DNA from: an uncultured Clostridia bacterium
Lineage (GTDB): Bacteria > Bacillota > Clostridia > Peptostreptococcales > Anaerovoracaceae
Direction: 5' to 3'
NCBI GenBank assembly: GCA_934277495.1
Contig: CAKQUI010000009.1
Location: 1-32,837 of the forward strand
DNA length: 32,837 nucleotides
Part shown: positions 1 to 7,993 of the stretch, one piece after another
Numbering within the stretch: the first letter of the stretch is position 1
Layout of the letters: the number at the start of each line of letters is the position of its first letter
The notes under the pieces: generated by a model
Seen by the model: the letters and a program-made list of their open reading frames with translations, nothing else
The model's database searches: none
What the model was told of the DNA's origin: nothing
Position numbers and translations under genes: made by a program

Positions 1-102
1 TGATTATACACTACCTGTGTTGCTGATGTCAATTGATAACTTGATAAATTTTGATTTTTGTTATGTTTTTTCTGTGCTTTCATATATATTAGATGCTGCT
101 GG

Positions 103-132
103 GAATATCCTTTATCGAATCGGGACAAATTA
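103..132 (+). promoter_or_regulatory. Candidate forespore (sigma-F/sigma-G type) promoter
   Basis: A GAATA element (103-107) is followed after exactly 18 bases by CAAATTA (126-132). The known sigma-G pattern is roughly GNATR, 18 bases, then CAtnnTA; only the third base of the -10 element departs from it. The predicted start of transcription falls near 139, at the edge of the ribosome-binding site of the small ORF at 152. No good sigma-A promoter is visible for that ORF. The match is by eye. Confidence 0.45.
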
Positions 133-151
133 AGAAACGGGAGGTGATATC

Positions 152-289
152 ATGCAGCAGGCCAGATTCAAAAATGACGGCAGGGCTCATCCTTCTCTTG
201 TCATCGACAGCATCATACGTCAGGTCGAACAGAATATCAAGCGTATGACAGGTGAAGATGTACAGCTTATCGTAAGGAAAAAGCATTAG
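152..289 (+). CDS. Small basic protein, 45 aa, unknown function; candidate sporulation gene
   Basis: The ORF starts at ATG 152 behind a textbook ribosome-binding site, GGAGGTGAT (140-148), three bases upstream. It encodes 45 residues ending in the basic tail VRKKH. The segment from about residue 15 to 40 reads as an amphipathic helix followed by a short strand. I do not recognise a family, and there is no signal peptide or membrane segment. It is transcribed towards the sigF operon and has a sigma-F/sigma-G-like promoter 20 bases upstream, so forespore expression is an inference. The ideal ribosome-binding site and the hairpin after the stop codon argue that it is a real gene; the antisense frame at 89-319 has no comparable start site. 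Confidence 0.6.
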   Translation: MQQARFKNDGRAHPSLVIDSIIRQVEQNIKRMTGEDVQLIVRKKH

Positions 290-320
290 CGCAGACTTCT
301 GTATTTCTCCTTTGAACACC

Positions 321-349
321 GGTGCTGCATATGATCTGTGTGCAGCACC
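321..349. terminator. Hairpin between convergent genes
   Basis: A perfect 9-bp stem, GGTGCTGCA (321-329) with TGCAGCACC (341-349), encloses an 11-base loop. It lies between the stop of the 45-codon ORF and the stop of sigF. Neither side has a strong T-run, so it is a weak or structural terminator for either direction. Confidence 0.45.
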
Positions 350-354
350 TTACA

Positions 355-1095
355 TCATTCCGCATGGTCCATCCGCTCACGCATGCGCATCAGGACTTTC
401 TTTTCTATACGTGATACCTGGACCTGCGATATTCCAAGCCGTGCTGCTATCTGCTGCTGTGTCATGTCCTTGAAATAGCGCAGCACTATTATCTGCCGTT
501 CACGTTCTGCCAGCTCTCCTATGGCAGATTTCAGGTCTATCATGTCCACATTCTGCTCTTCCTCGTCAACATACTCTCCGCCGTGCATACCTTCCGGTAT
601 CAGCTCATTGTCGAGGCTTTCCACATTTGACAGTGATTCGGCAGCTTCAAGGATCTCCATGACCCTTTCCACAGATACTCCAAGCTGCTCTGCCAGCCAG
701 CTCAGCTTCGGGCTTGTACCGTACTTGTTGTAATATTCCTGCTGCACTTTCTTCAGATTTTTCATATCCGTCTTCAGCTGACGGCTGACTTTTATCTTTC
801 CATCATCACGGATATACCTTTTTATCTCACCTAATATCATGGGAACCGCATAGGTTGAGAACATCACATCGAATCCGGTGTCGAAGCGGTCGATGGCCTT
901 GACAAGTCCAAGGAAACCGACCTGCATCAGATCATCGGTCTCGTAATATCCCGAAGAATACTTCATCGCCAGGTTTTTGACCAGTCCTGTATTCTGGCTG
1001 ACGATCAGTTCTCTTGCCTCCTGATCGCCGCTCTGTGCCCGCCTTATTAGTTCGTATGTATCTTCCTTTGCGATGGGTTCATATCTATATGCCAC
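355..1095 (-). CDS. sigF: RNA polymerase sporulation sigma factor SigF
   Basis: 246-residue sigma-70 family protein, the forespore-specific sigma factor active early after asymmetric division. Region 2 is visible in the stretch with TDDLMQVGFLGLVKAIDRFD and the following MFSTYAVPMILGEIKRY. Region 3 follows, and region 4 ends in the helix-turn-helix TQQQIAARLGISQVQVSRIEKK. It is the last gene of a spoIIAA-spoIIAB-sigF operon, the canonical arrangement in which SpoIIAB holds SigF inactive. The start is GTG at 1095, inside the end of spoIIAB (11-base overlap), which implies translational coupling. Only a weak GGA lies upstream, and no better in-frame start exists near the expected N-terminus. 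Length is typical. Context and sequence distinguish it from SigG. Confidence 0.95.
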   Translation of the reverse strand: MAYRYEPIAKEDTYELIRRAQSGDQEARELIVSQNTGLVKNLAMKYSSGYYETDDLMQVGFLGLVKAIDRFDTGFDVMFSTYAVPMILGEIKRYIRDDGKIKVSRQLKTDMKNLKKVQQEYYNKYGTSPKLSWLAEQLGVSVERVMEILEAAESLSNVESLDNELIPEGMHGGEYVDEEEQNVDMIDLKSAIGELAERERQIIVLRYFKDMTQQQIAARLGISQVQVSRIEKKVLMRMRERMDHAE

Positions 1096-1540
1096 TGACT
1101 ATGTCCAGATATTTAGTCATGATAACAGTGGTTCCCTTACCCTTTTCTGACTTGACTCTGAGTTTGTCCATGAAACTCTCCATTACTGTAAATCCCATAC
1201 CTGACCGTTCCTGCTCGTCTCCTGTGGTGAACAGCGGCTGCATCGCCATGTCAACATCTTCGATGCCTGCTCCCTGGTCCTCTATGATTATCACCACTTT
1301 GCCGCTGCTGTATGCAGTACATTCCATCACCACCTTGTCGTCTGACTGCCGCTCCGTCCCCTCGTCGCTGCGGTATCCGTGTATTATGCAGTTGCTGACT
1401 GCCTCTGATACAGCTGTCTTCACTTCCGTAAGCTCTTCCACCGTAGGGTCGAGAGGCATGATGAATGCTGCTGCGGCGGCTCTGGCAAAGGCTTCGTTTT
1501 CGGCAAGAGCACTGAATTCGATCCTCATACTGTTTTCCAT
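1085..1540 (-). CDS. spoIIAB: Anti-sigma F factor / serine kinase SpoIIAB
   Basis: 151-residue GHKL-fold kinase that binds SigF and phosphorylates SpoIIAA. The N-box lies in VSEAVSNCIIHGY, the G1 box in EDQGAGIED and the glycine-rich G2 region in ERSGMGFTVM. These form the ATP site of the Bergerat fold. The start ATG at 1540 sits eight bases after GGAGG, which is itself in the last codons of spoIIAA, so translation is probably coupled. Length and gene order match the family. The frame at 1251-1547 on the same strand is a shadow. Confidence 0.95.
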   Translation of the reverse strand: MENSMRIEFSALAENEAFARAAAAAFIMPLDPTVEELTEVKTAVSEAVSNCIIHGYRSDEGTERQSDDKVVMECTAYSSGKVVIIIEDQGAGIEDVDMAMQPLFTTGDEQERSGMGFTVMESFMDKLRVKSEKGKGTTVIMTKYLDIVSGI

Positions 1541-1543
1541 ATC

Positions 1544-1909
1544 TCAAACCTCCATGCTCGTCTGTTCCTGGCCGCTTATTGACATAACGGCGCTTTCATA
1601 ATCTTTCTTTTCCGGTATTATCGTAAAGACTCCGGCCATTTCCAGGAGCCTCCTTATATATTCCGAGCACCCGGAAATACATATCCTGCCTCCTGTAGCC
1701 TGCATACGCTTGTATCTGCCCAGAGCCACGCCTATCCCCGAACTGTCCATAAACTCCACACCGGAAAAATCCATAACAAGATTCCTGCAGCAGAAGGCAT
1801 CCATAGCTTTGTCTATGCTGTTTCTCAAAGGTGCAGAACTGTGATGGTCCACTTCCCCTTTTATACATGCGATAAGTATATCGTCTGAGATCCTGAAGAT
1901 CACTTCCAC
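1544..1909 (-). CDS. spoIIAA: Anti-sigma F factor antagonist SpoIIAA
   Basis: 121-residue STAS-domain protein that, when unphosphorylated, releases SigF from SpoIIAB. The phosphorylation site region FMDSSGIGVALGRYKRM is present, with the target serine in the DSSGIG motif. First gene of the operon. The start is GTG at 1909, seven bases after an AAAAGGGGG ribosome-binding site. That site forms part of the 3' arm of a strong hairpin (1915-1964), so its accessibility depends on where the transcript begins. The product is slightly longer at the C-terminus than a minimal STAS domain, within family range. Confidence 0.94.
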   Translation of the reverse strand: MEVIFRISDDILIACIKGEVDHHSSAPLRNSIDKAMDAFCCRNLVMDFSGVEFMDSSGIGVALGRYKRMQATGGRICISGCSEYIRRLLEMAGVFTIIPEKKDYESAVMSISGQEQTSMEV

Positions 1910-1910
1910 G

Positions 1911-1964
1911 AAAAAACCCCCTTTTCAAGACTATACATTGATTATAATCCTGAAAAGCGGGGTT
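1911..1964 (-). terminator. thiI terminator that also contains the spoIIAA ribosome-binding site
   Basis: Read on the minus strand, AACCCC-GCTTTTCA (1964-1951) pairs with TGAAAAG-GGGGTT (1927-1915). The result is 13 bp with one bulged base and a 23-base loop, followed by a run of six T (1916-1911). This is a good intrinsic terminator for thiI. Its 3' arm contains the purine-rich AAAAGGGGG that serves as the spoIIAA ribosome-binding site. Confidence 0.7.
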
Positions 1965-1969
1965 GTCTT
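1941..1969 (-). promoter_or_regulatory. Candidate spoIIA promoter inside the terminator loop
   Basis: On the minus strand, AAGACA (1969-1964) and TATAAT (1946-1941) are separated by 17 bases. The -10 element is perfect and the -35 element matches four of six positions. Transcription would begin near 1934, inside the loop of the hairpin, so the transcript would lack the 5' arm. In B. subtilis the spoIIA operon is read by sigma-H; an AGGATTA reminiscent of a sigma-H -35 is present here, but no GAAT-type -10 lies at the right distance. Sigma-A use is therefore the simpler reading. Confidence 0.45.
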
Positions 1970-2005
1970 TAGGAAATAAAGTCGAAAAGATTCTACTTTT
2001 GTATT

Positions 2006-3190
2006 TTACGCCGGATAGATATCGACTATCTCCTCCGAAGCCACTGCTGCAGCTATCAGCTCATCGCAGTCCAGTTTGCTTTCAGACTGGAGTATCCTGT
2101 CCAGTTTAGGCTTTGTGACAGGATGCTTTGGAAGGAATACAGTGCAGCAGTCTTCATAAGGCTGTATCGATGTCTCATATGTGCCTATCTCCTGAGCCTT
2201 GTCCATGATATCTACCTTGTCCATAGCGATGAGCGGTCTCATCACAGGCATCTTCACAGAGGAATCTGTCACTACCAGGGCTTCTGCCGTCTGGCTTGCC
2301 ACCTGTCCGAGGTTCTCTCCTGTGATCAGCATACCGCAGCCGTTGTTTTCAGCTACTTTTTCTGCTATACGCATCATGAAACGACGCACCAGGATCGTAG
2401 TCTCCTCTTCCGGACAGTTCTCTACGATCTTTTCCTGTATCGGCAGCAGGTTTATCACATGCATCCTGAATCTGCCGCAGTAGGTTGCCACGATGCTCGC
2501 CAGATCCTCGACTTTTTCCTGAGCTCGCTGACTGGTGTACGGATATGAATGGAAATGTATCGCTTCTATCATCATACCTCGTTTTGCCATCATCCATGTG
2601 GCCACCGGTGAGTCTATGCCGCCTGAAAGCAGGGAAAGCCCCTTGCCGTTGGTGCCGAGAGGAAGTCCTCCGAATCCGGCTATCTTGTCCTGATATATAT
2701 ATGATTTATCGTGTCTTACGTCTACGAAAAGCAGGCAGTCAGGGTGATGGACATCCACCTTCAGCACTTTGCAGCCTTTGAGGACGTCTGCGCCTATTAT
2801 CCTGCCGATATCAGGGGATTTCACAGGGAAAGTCTTATCGGCACGCTTTGCTTCCACTTTGAATGTCTTTATCCCTCTTTCCTCGATGACGCCGTTCATG
2901 TATTCGACAGCTGCAGCGCCGATGGACTCCATAGTGCTCTCACATTCAACCGCAGGGCTTATGGACGCAACGCCGAATACTTTTGATATTTCTTTTATTA
3001 TTGCGTTCCTGTCAAGGCTGCCGTCGGCACGCACAAAGATCAGACCTTCGTGGCGCTTAACGCTCACGTTGTCGAATTTCCTGAGCAGTTTCTTTATACG
3101 TTCAACAAGCATCCTTTCAAAATACGGCTTGTTCATTCCTTTCAGTGCGACTTCTCCGCATCTTACTATAAAAATGTGTTCTTTTTCCAT
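2006..3190 (-). CDS. thiI: tRNA 4-thiouridine synthase ThiI
   Basis: 394-residue protein that adenylates uridine 8 of tRNA and transfers sulfur to it; it may also serve thiazole synthesis. An N-terminal ferredoxin-like and THUMP region spans roughly residues 1-165. The PP-loop ATP pyrophosphatase motif SGGIDS lies at 189-194. There is no C-terminal rhodanese domain, as in Bacillus ThiI, so sulfur must come directly from a partner desulfurase. That partner is encoded just upstream, and its stop overlaps this start by one base (TAATG). The ATG at 3190 gives the conserved N-terminus. A terminator follows at 1911-1964. Confidence 0.95.
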   Translation of the reverse strand: MEKEHIFIVRCGEVALKGMNKPYFERMLVERIKKLLRKFDNVSVKRHEGLIFVRADGSLDRNAIIKEISKVFGVASISPAVECESTMESIGAAAVEYMNGVIEERGIKTFKVEAKRADKTFPVKSPDIGRIIGADVLKGCKVLKVDVHHPDCLLFVDVRHDKSYIYQDKIAGFGGLPLGTNGKGLSLLSGGIDSPVATWMMAKRGMMIEAIHFHSYPYTSQRAQEKVEDLASIVATYCGRFRMHVINLLPIQEKIVENCPEEETTILVRRFMMRIAEKVAENNGCGMLITGENLGQVASQTAEALVVTDSSVKMPVMRPLIAMDKVDIMDKAQEIGTYETSIQPYEDCCTVFLPKHPVTKPKLDRILQSESKLDCDELIAAAVASEEIVDIYPA

Positions 3191-4362
3191 TATCTAAAAC
3201 TCCCGAGTTTCCTGAATCTCTTTACAGCGGCTGTAACTTTGTCTATCACTGTATCCATCTCATCCTGGGTATTGAACTGCCCGAGACTGAATCTCAGTGT
3301 ACCTTCTATGGCTTTGTCGGCCAGTCCCATGGCTGACAGCACATGGCTCTGGCCTTTTTTGTTCGACGAGCATGCCGAACCTGTTGATACATATATGCCG
3401 TCCTGTTCCAGCGTATGCAGCAGGACCTCTCCTCTCGTCCCCATAAATGAAATATTCAGCAGGCTTCCGCAGCACTGCCCCGGTTTTTCACCTGCCTGCA
3501 GCGGACTGTTCACGACGATGTCGTCAAGACTATCAGAAAGTCCGTCCAGAAGATACTGCCTCATCCCAAAGATGCGCTTCATCCTGCCTGACCTGTCTGC
3601 GGCTGCAAGCTCTGCTGCAAGTCCAAGACCTGCTATCGCAGGCACGTTCTGTGTGCCTGAACGCTTGCCTTCCTCCTGGCCGCCTCCTCGTATCAGCGGC
3701 GGCAGGTTCACGCCTTTGCGGACATATATCGCACCGGAACCTTTCGGCCCGTGTATCTTGTGACCGCTGACAGCGATCAGATCAGCCTGCTGAGGCAGCG
3801 GCAGCTTGCCGAAGCTCTGCACGGCGTCGCAGTGAAGAAGCGCCTCAGGGGCTTTTGCCTTCATTATGTCCTTTATATCGTCGATAGGCATCACAGTGCC
3901 TGTCTCGTTGTTGACGTGCATCACAGACACAAGTATCGTATCGCTGTTCATCTCAGCTTCAAGCTGCTCCATATCCAGTCTGCACCTGTCGTCCACGCCT
4001 ATATATGCCACATCGAAACCGTCCTGTTCCAGCTTTTTGAAACATTCCAGCACTGCAGGATGTTCCACGCAGGTCGTTATCAGCTTCCGGCCTCTGCGCT
4101 TCAATGCCTCCGCAGCACCGAACACCGCCATGTTGTCGGCTTCTGTCCCGCCTGAAGTGAAATATACTTTGCCGTCTCCCTGCCCCATGGCTGCAGTCAG
4201 CTGTTTCCTGGCGTTCTTTATCGACTTCTCACTGTCTACCCCCAGCTGGTAAAGTGATGAAGGGTTGCCGAAAACCTCGTCCATATGCTTTACCATAAGC
4301 TCTGTGACCTGAGGATATTGTCTTGTCGTTGCACTGTTATCAAGATATATCATTCTGTTCAA
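3190..4362 (-). CDS. Cysteine desulfurase dedicated to ThiI (NifS/IscS family, NifZ-like)
   Basis: 390-residue PLP enzyme of aminotransferase class V that takes sulfur from cysteine as a persulfide. The PLP lysine is K202 in SGHKIHGPKG, and the persulfide-forming cysteine is C331 in STGSACSSNKKG. The coupling to thiI (one-base overlap) matches the NifZ-ThiI pair of Bacillus, where the desulfurase serves tRNA thiolation. Start choice is uncertain. TTG at 4362 lies four bases after GGAG, while ATG at 4353 lies thirteen bases after it; both spacings are unusual. The adjacent upstream gene is rny, whose terminator ends about ten bases before the GGAG. Confidence 0.92.
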   Translation of the reverse strand: MNRMIYLDNSATTRQYPQVTELMVKHMDEVFGNPSSLYQLGVDSEKSIKNARKQLTAAMGQGDGKVYFTSGGTEADNMAVFGAAEALKRRGRKLITTCVEHPAVLECFKKLEQDGFDVAYIGVDDRCRLDMEQLEAEMNSDTILVSVMHVNNETGTVMPIDDIKDIMKAKAPEALLHCDAVQSFGKLPLPQQADLIAVSGHKIHGPKGSGAIYVRKGVNLPPLIRGGGQEEGKRSGTQNVPAIAGLGLAAELAAADRSGRMKRIFGMRQYLLDGLSDSLDDIVVNSPLQAGEKPGQCCGSLLNISFMGTRGEVLLHTLEQDGIYVSTGSACSSNKKGQSHVLSAMGLADKAIEGTLRFSLGQFNTQDEMDTVIDKVTAAVKRFRKLGSFR

Positions 4363-4379
4363 AGTTCTCCATATCCGAC

Positions 4380-4403
4380 AAAAACGCCCGGCTGTGCCGA
4401 GCG
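4380..4403 (-). terminator. Intrinsic terminator of rny
   Basis: On the minus strand CGCTCGGC (4403-4396) pairs with GCCGGGCG (4392-4385) across an ACA loop, with one G-U pair. Five T follow (4384-4380). It lies 15 bases after the rny stop. No clear separate promoter for the desulfurase-thiI pair is visible, so those genes may depend on read-through. Confidence 0.75.
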
Positions 4404-4418
4404 CTGCTGTGTCTTGAA

Positions 4419-5960
4419 TTATTTAGCGTAATCAACTGCTCTTGTCTCTCTCACTACGTTGACCTTTATCTGTCCCGGATATTCCAGTTCAGACTCGATC
4501 TTCTTGGAGATATCCCTGGCAAGAAGTGCTATAGCATCGTCGCTGACTTCATCAGGCTTGGCGATGACTCTGATCTCTCTTCCCGCCTGTATCGCAAATG
4601 ACTTGTCGACACCTTCTGTCGTATTTGCGATCTCTTCGAGCTTCTGGAGTCTCTTGATATATGACTCAAGAGTCTCTCTCCTTGCTCCCGGTCTTGCTGC
4701 CGAAAGAGCATCTGCTGCAGCGATGAGCACAGCTTCGACCGACTTAGGCTCATAATCGCCGTGATGTGCCGCCATACCGTTTATGACAGCTGCCGACTCC
4801 TTGTACTTCTTGAGCACCTCCATACCAATATCGACATGTGTACCTTCACGCTCATGGTCGAGCGCTTTACCGATATCATGGAGCAGACCTGCTCTCTTGG
4901 CAAGATTTATATCAAGTCCCAGCTCGCCTGCCATCAGACCTGCCAGATGTGCTACCTCTATGGAGTGCTTCAGTACATTCTGACCGTATGAAGTCCTGTA
5001 TTTCAGTCTTCCCAGCAGTTTGACAAGTTCAGGGTGCAGGTTGTGTATGCCTACTTCGAAAGTAGCCTGCTCACCTTCTTCTTTGATGATAGCATTGACT
5101 TCTCTCTCGGATTTATGCACCATTTCTTCTATCCTTGCCGGATGTATCCTGCCGTCAACGATGAGCTTTTCGAGGGAAAGCCTTGCGATCTCTCTTCTGA
5201 CAGGATCAAATCCTGAAAGTATCACGGCTTCCGGCGTATCGTCGATTATAAGGTCTATACCTGTCAGAGTCTCGATGGCTCTGATGTTCCTGCCCTCACG
5301 TCCTATGATACGTCCCTTCATCTCATCGTTCGGAAGAGGCACTACTGAAACTGTGGATTCTGCAACATGATCGGCTGCACAGCGCTGTATAGCACCGCTG
5401 ATTATCTCCTTGGCCTTCTTGTCTGCTTCTTCCTTTGCCTTGCTCTCTATATCCTTGTAGAGAGCTGCCGCATCGCTTCTCGCTTCTTTTTCGACTTTCT
5501 CGAGGATTATCTCACGTGCTCTTTCTGTGGAATATCCTGAGATCTTCTCAAGCTCCTCCAGCTGGCGGCTGTAAAGCTTCTCCATTTCTTTCTGTCTGTT
5601 CGTGACAGACTTTTCCTTGTTCGTTATGCTTTCTTCTTTTTTTTCAATATTTTCAAGTTTTCTGTCGATAGATTCTTCTTTCTGAATGAGTCTGCGTTCA
5701 GATTTCTGTATCTCGTTTCTCCGTTCCCTTATCTCCCTCTCAAGCTCGCTCCTCTGTCTGTGAGCTTCTTCTTTGGCTTCAAGTATGCGTTCTTTTTTCA
5801 GTGTTTCGGCACGGTTCTCGGCGTCGAGTATCAGGTTCTTAGCCTTCTGCTCTGCGTTGCCGATAGTCTTCTCGCCGAACGATTTTCTGAATATATATCC
5901 AGCCAGGAGCCCTACTGCAAGCGCTCCCAGACCTACGATCACTGTTATGACCGGCCCCAT
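4419..5960 (-). CDS. rny: Ribonuclease Y
   Basis: 513-residue membrane-anchored endoribonuclease that initiates mRNA decay in many Bacillota. A single N-terminal transmembrane helix covers about residues 4-24. A long charged coiled coil follows, roughly residues 30-190. The KH domain contains the [15 protein letters not shown] loop. The HD phosphohydrolase domain carries [12 protein letters not shown], with the metal-binding His-Asp pair. Length is as expected for the family. The ATG at 5960 is preceded by AGGAGG. It has its own promoter (6067-6095) with a leader of about 100 bases and a terminator at 4380-4403, so it is probably monocistronic. It is divergent from rodA. Confidence 0.96.
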   Translation of the reverse strand: MGPVITVIVGLGALAVGLLAGYIFRKSFGEKTIGNAEQKAKNLILDAENRAETLKKERILEAKEEAHRQRSELEREIRERRNEIQKSERRLIQKEESIDRKLENIEKKEESITNKEKSVTNRQKEMEKLYSRQLEELEKISGYSTERAREIILEKVEKEARSDAAALYKDIESKAKEEADKKAKEIISGAIQRCAADHVAESTVSVVPLPNDEMKGRIIGREGRNIRAIETLTGIDLIIDDTPEAVILSGFDPVRREIARLSLEKLIVDGRIHPARIEEMVHKSEREVNAIIKEEGEQATFEVGIHNLHPELVKLLGRLKYRTSYGQNVLKHSIEVAHLAGLMAGELGLDINLAKRAGLLHDIGKALDHEREGTHVDIGMEVLKKYKESAAVINGMAAHHGDYEPKSVEAVLIAAADALSAARPGARRETLESYIKRLQKLEEIANTTEGVDKSFAIQAGREIRVIAKPDEVSDDAIALLARDISKKIESELEYPGQIKVNVVRETRAVDYAK

Positions 5961-6066
5961 ATATCATTCCTCCTTATCTTTGGTTTTCAAAATCCTGTTT
6001 TATGATTAAGTTTAGTTACTTGAAAAATTATTAAGTAATAATATTTAAATAAAAGCACACTATAAT

Positions 6067-6095
6067 ATTATAGACTTTTTTGACGTACTCGTCAA
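6067..6095 (-). promoter_or_regulatory. Promoter of rny
   Basis: On the minus strand TTGACG (6095-6090) and a perfect TATAAT (6072-6067) are separated by 17 bases, a strong sigma-A promoter. The -35 element is one arm of an inverted repeat, TTGACG-TACT-CGTCAA (6080-6095). Plus-strand TATAAT (6061-6066) and TATTAT (6066-6071) overlap it and may serve rodA, but I see no convincing -35 for them. Confidence 0.7.
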
Positions 6096-6113
6096 GATAA
6101 TGGGAGGGCAGAT

Positions 6114-7211
6114 ATGAACAATTTTATGTGCCGGCTCAGAAGCTGCGACCACATGATAATACTGAGTTCACTGCTCCTTTCGCTGACAGGCATAGCCAGC
6201 CTTTTCAGTGTGACATCAGACCGCAGGACCTTCCTTCCAAGGGAAGTTTTGATACAGTCTGCAGCCCTGGTCTTCGGTATCGCAGCAGCAATGCTGATCC
6301 TGGACCTGGGCTACAGATATTTTATACGTCTTGAAACATTCCTGTATCCTGCAGGGCTCTTACTGCTGCTGTCTGTGTATATCCCGGGACTTGGCGTTTC
6401 GTCGAGCGGCTCCAGAGCATGGATAGATATCGGGATCACCACACTGCAGCCTTCCGAACCTGTAAAGATACTTTTCATAATAGTGACGGCATCTTATCTT
6501 TCCCGTCACAGATCCTCCCTTGACACTGCAGGAGGTCTGATACGGGCGATGCTTTACAGCCTTCCTTTCATCGTGATCGTTGCAAAGGAGGACTTCGGCA
6601 GCGGATGCGTTTACTGCGCCATATGGCTTTTCATGGTTTTCTGCTCAGGGCTGGATCTCAGGGCTATGGCAAAGGCAGCCCTCGGTGCTGCAGCAGTCAT
6701 GCCTCTTTTTTATTTCTTCCTGGCAGGATACCAGAAAGAACGTATCGATGCGTTCCTTTTCCCCGGAAATACAGATCTGCCGGGCTCGTATCAGGTACTC
6801 AGTTCCAAAGCGGCCATAGGCTCCGGAGGGTTCCTGGGCAAAGGCTACATGAAAGGTACCCACTGCAGTCTGGGGTTCCTTCCCGTCCCTGAGTCGGATT
6901 TCATATATGCTGCTGCTGTCGAGCAGCTGGGATTCATCGGAGGACTTGCTGTCATAGTCCTGTTTGCCCTGCTTATATACCGTGCCCTCAGGATATCGAA
7001 ATATGCATCGGATCTAAGCGGCACGCTTACGGGGGTCGGCATAGTTGGCATGTTTTTCTTTCAGGCTTTCGAAAACATAGGTATGACCATGGGCATAATG
7101 CCTGTGACCGGCATACCACTGCCTTTTCTCAGCTGCGGCGGTACCGCCATGGTATCTTCGATGATGGCAGCAGGACTGCTGCTGAGCATAAGCTGCAGCC
7201 AGAAGCCATGA
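6114..7211 (+). CDS. rodA: SEDS peptidoglycan glycosyltransferase, RodA type
   Basis: 365-residue polytopic membrane protein of the FtsW/RodA/SpoVE family, which polymerises lipid II together with a class B PBP. About ten hydrophobic segments can be drawn. The conserved SEDS stretch runs from IGSGGFLGKGYMKG to PVPESDFIYAAAVEQLG and includes the catalytic Asp equivalent D262. The C-terminal signature TGIPLPFLSCGGTAM is present, with Cys where Tyr is common. RodA rather than FtsW is chosen because PBP2 and minD lie next to it. The ATG at 6114 follows GGGAGG. Its orientation is opposite to its expected partners: it converges on minD instead of following it. Confidence 0.82.
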   Translation: MNNFMCRLRSCDHMIILSSLLLSLTGIASLFSVTSDRRTFLPREVLIQSAALVFGIAAAMLILDLGYRYFIRLETFLYPAGLLLLLSVYIPGLGVSSSGSRAWIDIGITTLQPSEPVKILFIIVTASYLSRHRSSLDTAGGLIRAMLYSLPFIVIVAKEDFGSGCVYCAIWLFMVFCSGLDLRAMAKAALGAAAVMPLFYFFLAGYQKERIDAFLFPGNTDLPGSYQVLSSKAAIGSGGFLGKGYMKGTHCSLGFLPVPESDFIYAAAVEQLGFIGGLAVIVLFALLIYRALRISKYASDLSGTLTGVGIVGMFFFQAFENIGMTMGIMPVTGIPLPFLSCGGTAMVSSMMAAGLLLSISCSQKP

Positions 7212-7242
7212 AAAAAGGAGCCTGACCGTAAGGACCTGCTCC
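7211..7242 (-). terminator. Terminator of the radC-PBP2-minD unit
   Basis: On the minus strand GGAGC (7242-7238) pairs with GCTCC (7221-7217), with a possible inner CC/GG pairing, followed by six T (7216-7211). It begins at the last base of the rodA stop codon and lies about 30 bases beyond the minD stop. No matching T-run exists on the plus strand. Confidence 0.5.
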
Positions 7243-7273
7243 AGTTTCCTGCAAATTTGCTGAATATAATGTA

Positions 7274-7993
7274 TCATACTACGATACGCTTCAGTATCTC
7301 CTTGAAATTCCGTTCGATATATGTACCCTGCTTGCAGATTATCGGTATACCTATATTTGTGGAAATATGTATATTCTCGTCGTACTGTATTATGCCCACC
7401 ATCCTGCCGCTGAACATGCCTGCGATGGTGCTGAGATCCGGTACGAAACCGCTCCTTATAAGGTCGGCCTTGACCTTGTTGACGATTATCCTTATATCCT
7501 TCACGCCTTTTGTCATCAGATAGCGTTCAGTGACATCTGCATCCCGCAGCGAAGCTATCTCCGGTTCTGTCACGATAAGCGCCTGATCTGCCGCCGCTAT
7601 GGAAACATCCAGAAGATCACCTATCCCTGCCGGACAGTCTATTATGATGTAGTCGAAGTATTTTTTCAGTTTCTCGCAGAGCACCTGCATATGGAGCGTT
7701 GTCAGGTCACGGTCGTCACGTTTAGGCGATGCAGCCATGAAATAGAGATTCTCGAAACCTCTGACTTTTATCATCGCTTTTTTGATACGGCAGACTCCTG
7801 ATATCACGTCCATTATATTGTACACGACCTTGTTCTCCATGTTGAGATATATGTCCATGTTACGAAGCCCCATGTCCATATCGAGAAGCATGACTTTGAA
7901 TCCGTACTGCGAGAGCATTGCTCCCATATTGACAGAAACCATGGTCTTGCCTGTGCCGCCTTTTCCCGATGAAACTAAAATTACTTTTCCCAT
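7274..7993 (-). CDS. minD: Septum-site determining ATPase MinD
   Basis: 239-residue ParA/MinD-family ATPase. The deviant Walker A motif GKGGTGKT, with the signature first lysine, is at residues 10-17. MLLDMDMGLRNMDIY is the A' region and IIIDCPAGIG the Walker B region. The last 14 residues, IERNFKEILKRIVV, form a basic amphipathic helix as expected of the membrane-targeting sequence. The start chosen is ATG 7993, giving MGKVILVSSGKGG. The frame stays open to 8125, but the extra 44 residues are the PBP2 coding strand read in another frame. It overlaps the PBP2 end by 13 bases, so translation is probably coupled. minC is not upstream and minE is not downstream. Somewhat shorter than typical MinD. 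Confidence 0.88.
   Translation of the reverse strand: MGKVILVSSGKGGTGKTMVSVNMGAMLSQYGFKVMLLDMDMGLRNMDIYLNMENKVVYNIMDVISGVCRIKKAMIKVRGFENLYFMAASPKRDDRDLTTLHMQVLCEKLKKYFDYIIIDCPAGIGDLLDVSIAAADQALIVTEPEIASLRDADVTERYLMTKGVKDIRIIVNKVKADLIRSGFVPDLSTIAGMFSGRMVGIIQYDENIHISTNIGIPIICKQGTYIERNFKEILKRIVV

Noticed and set aside
89..319. 76-codon minus-strand frame at the left end
   Set aside because: It is antisense to the 45-codon ORF that has the strong ribosome-binding site, and it lacks one itself.
1928..1969. Sigma-H promoter for spoIIA
   Set aside because: An AGGATTA is present, but no GAAT-like -10 lies 12-15 bases downstream. The one weak GAAA would start transcription at the ribosome-binding site, leaving almost no leader.
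3050..3763. 237-codon plus-strand frame
   Set aside because: It is antisense to the junction of thiI and the cysteine desulfurase, both well supported.
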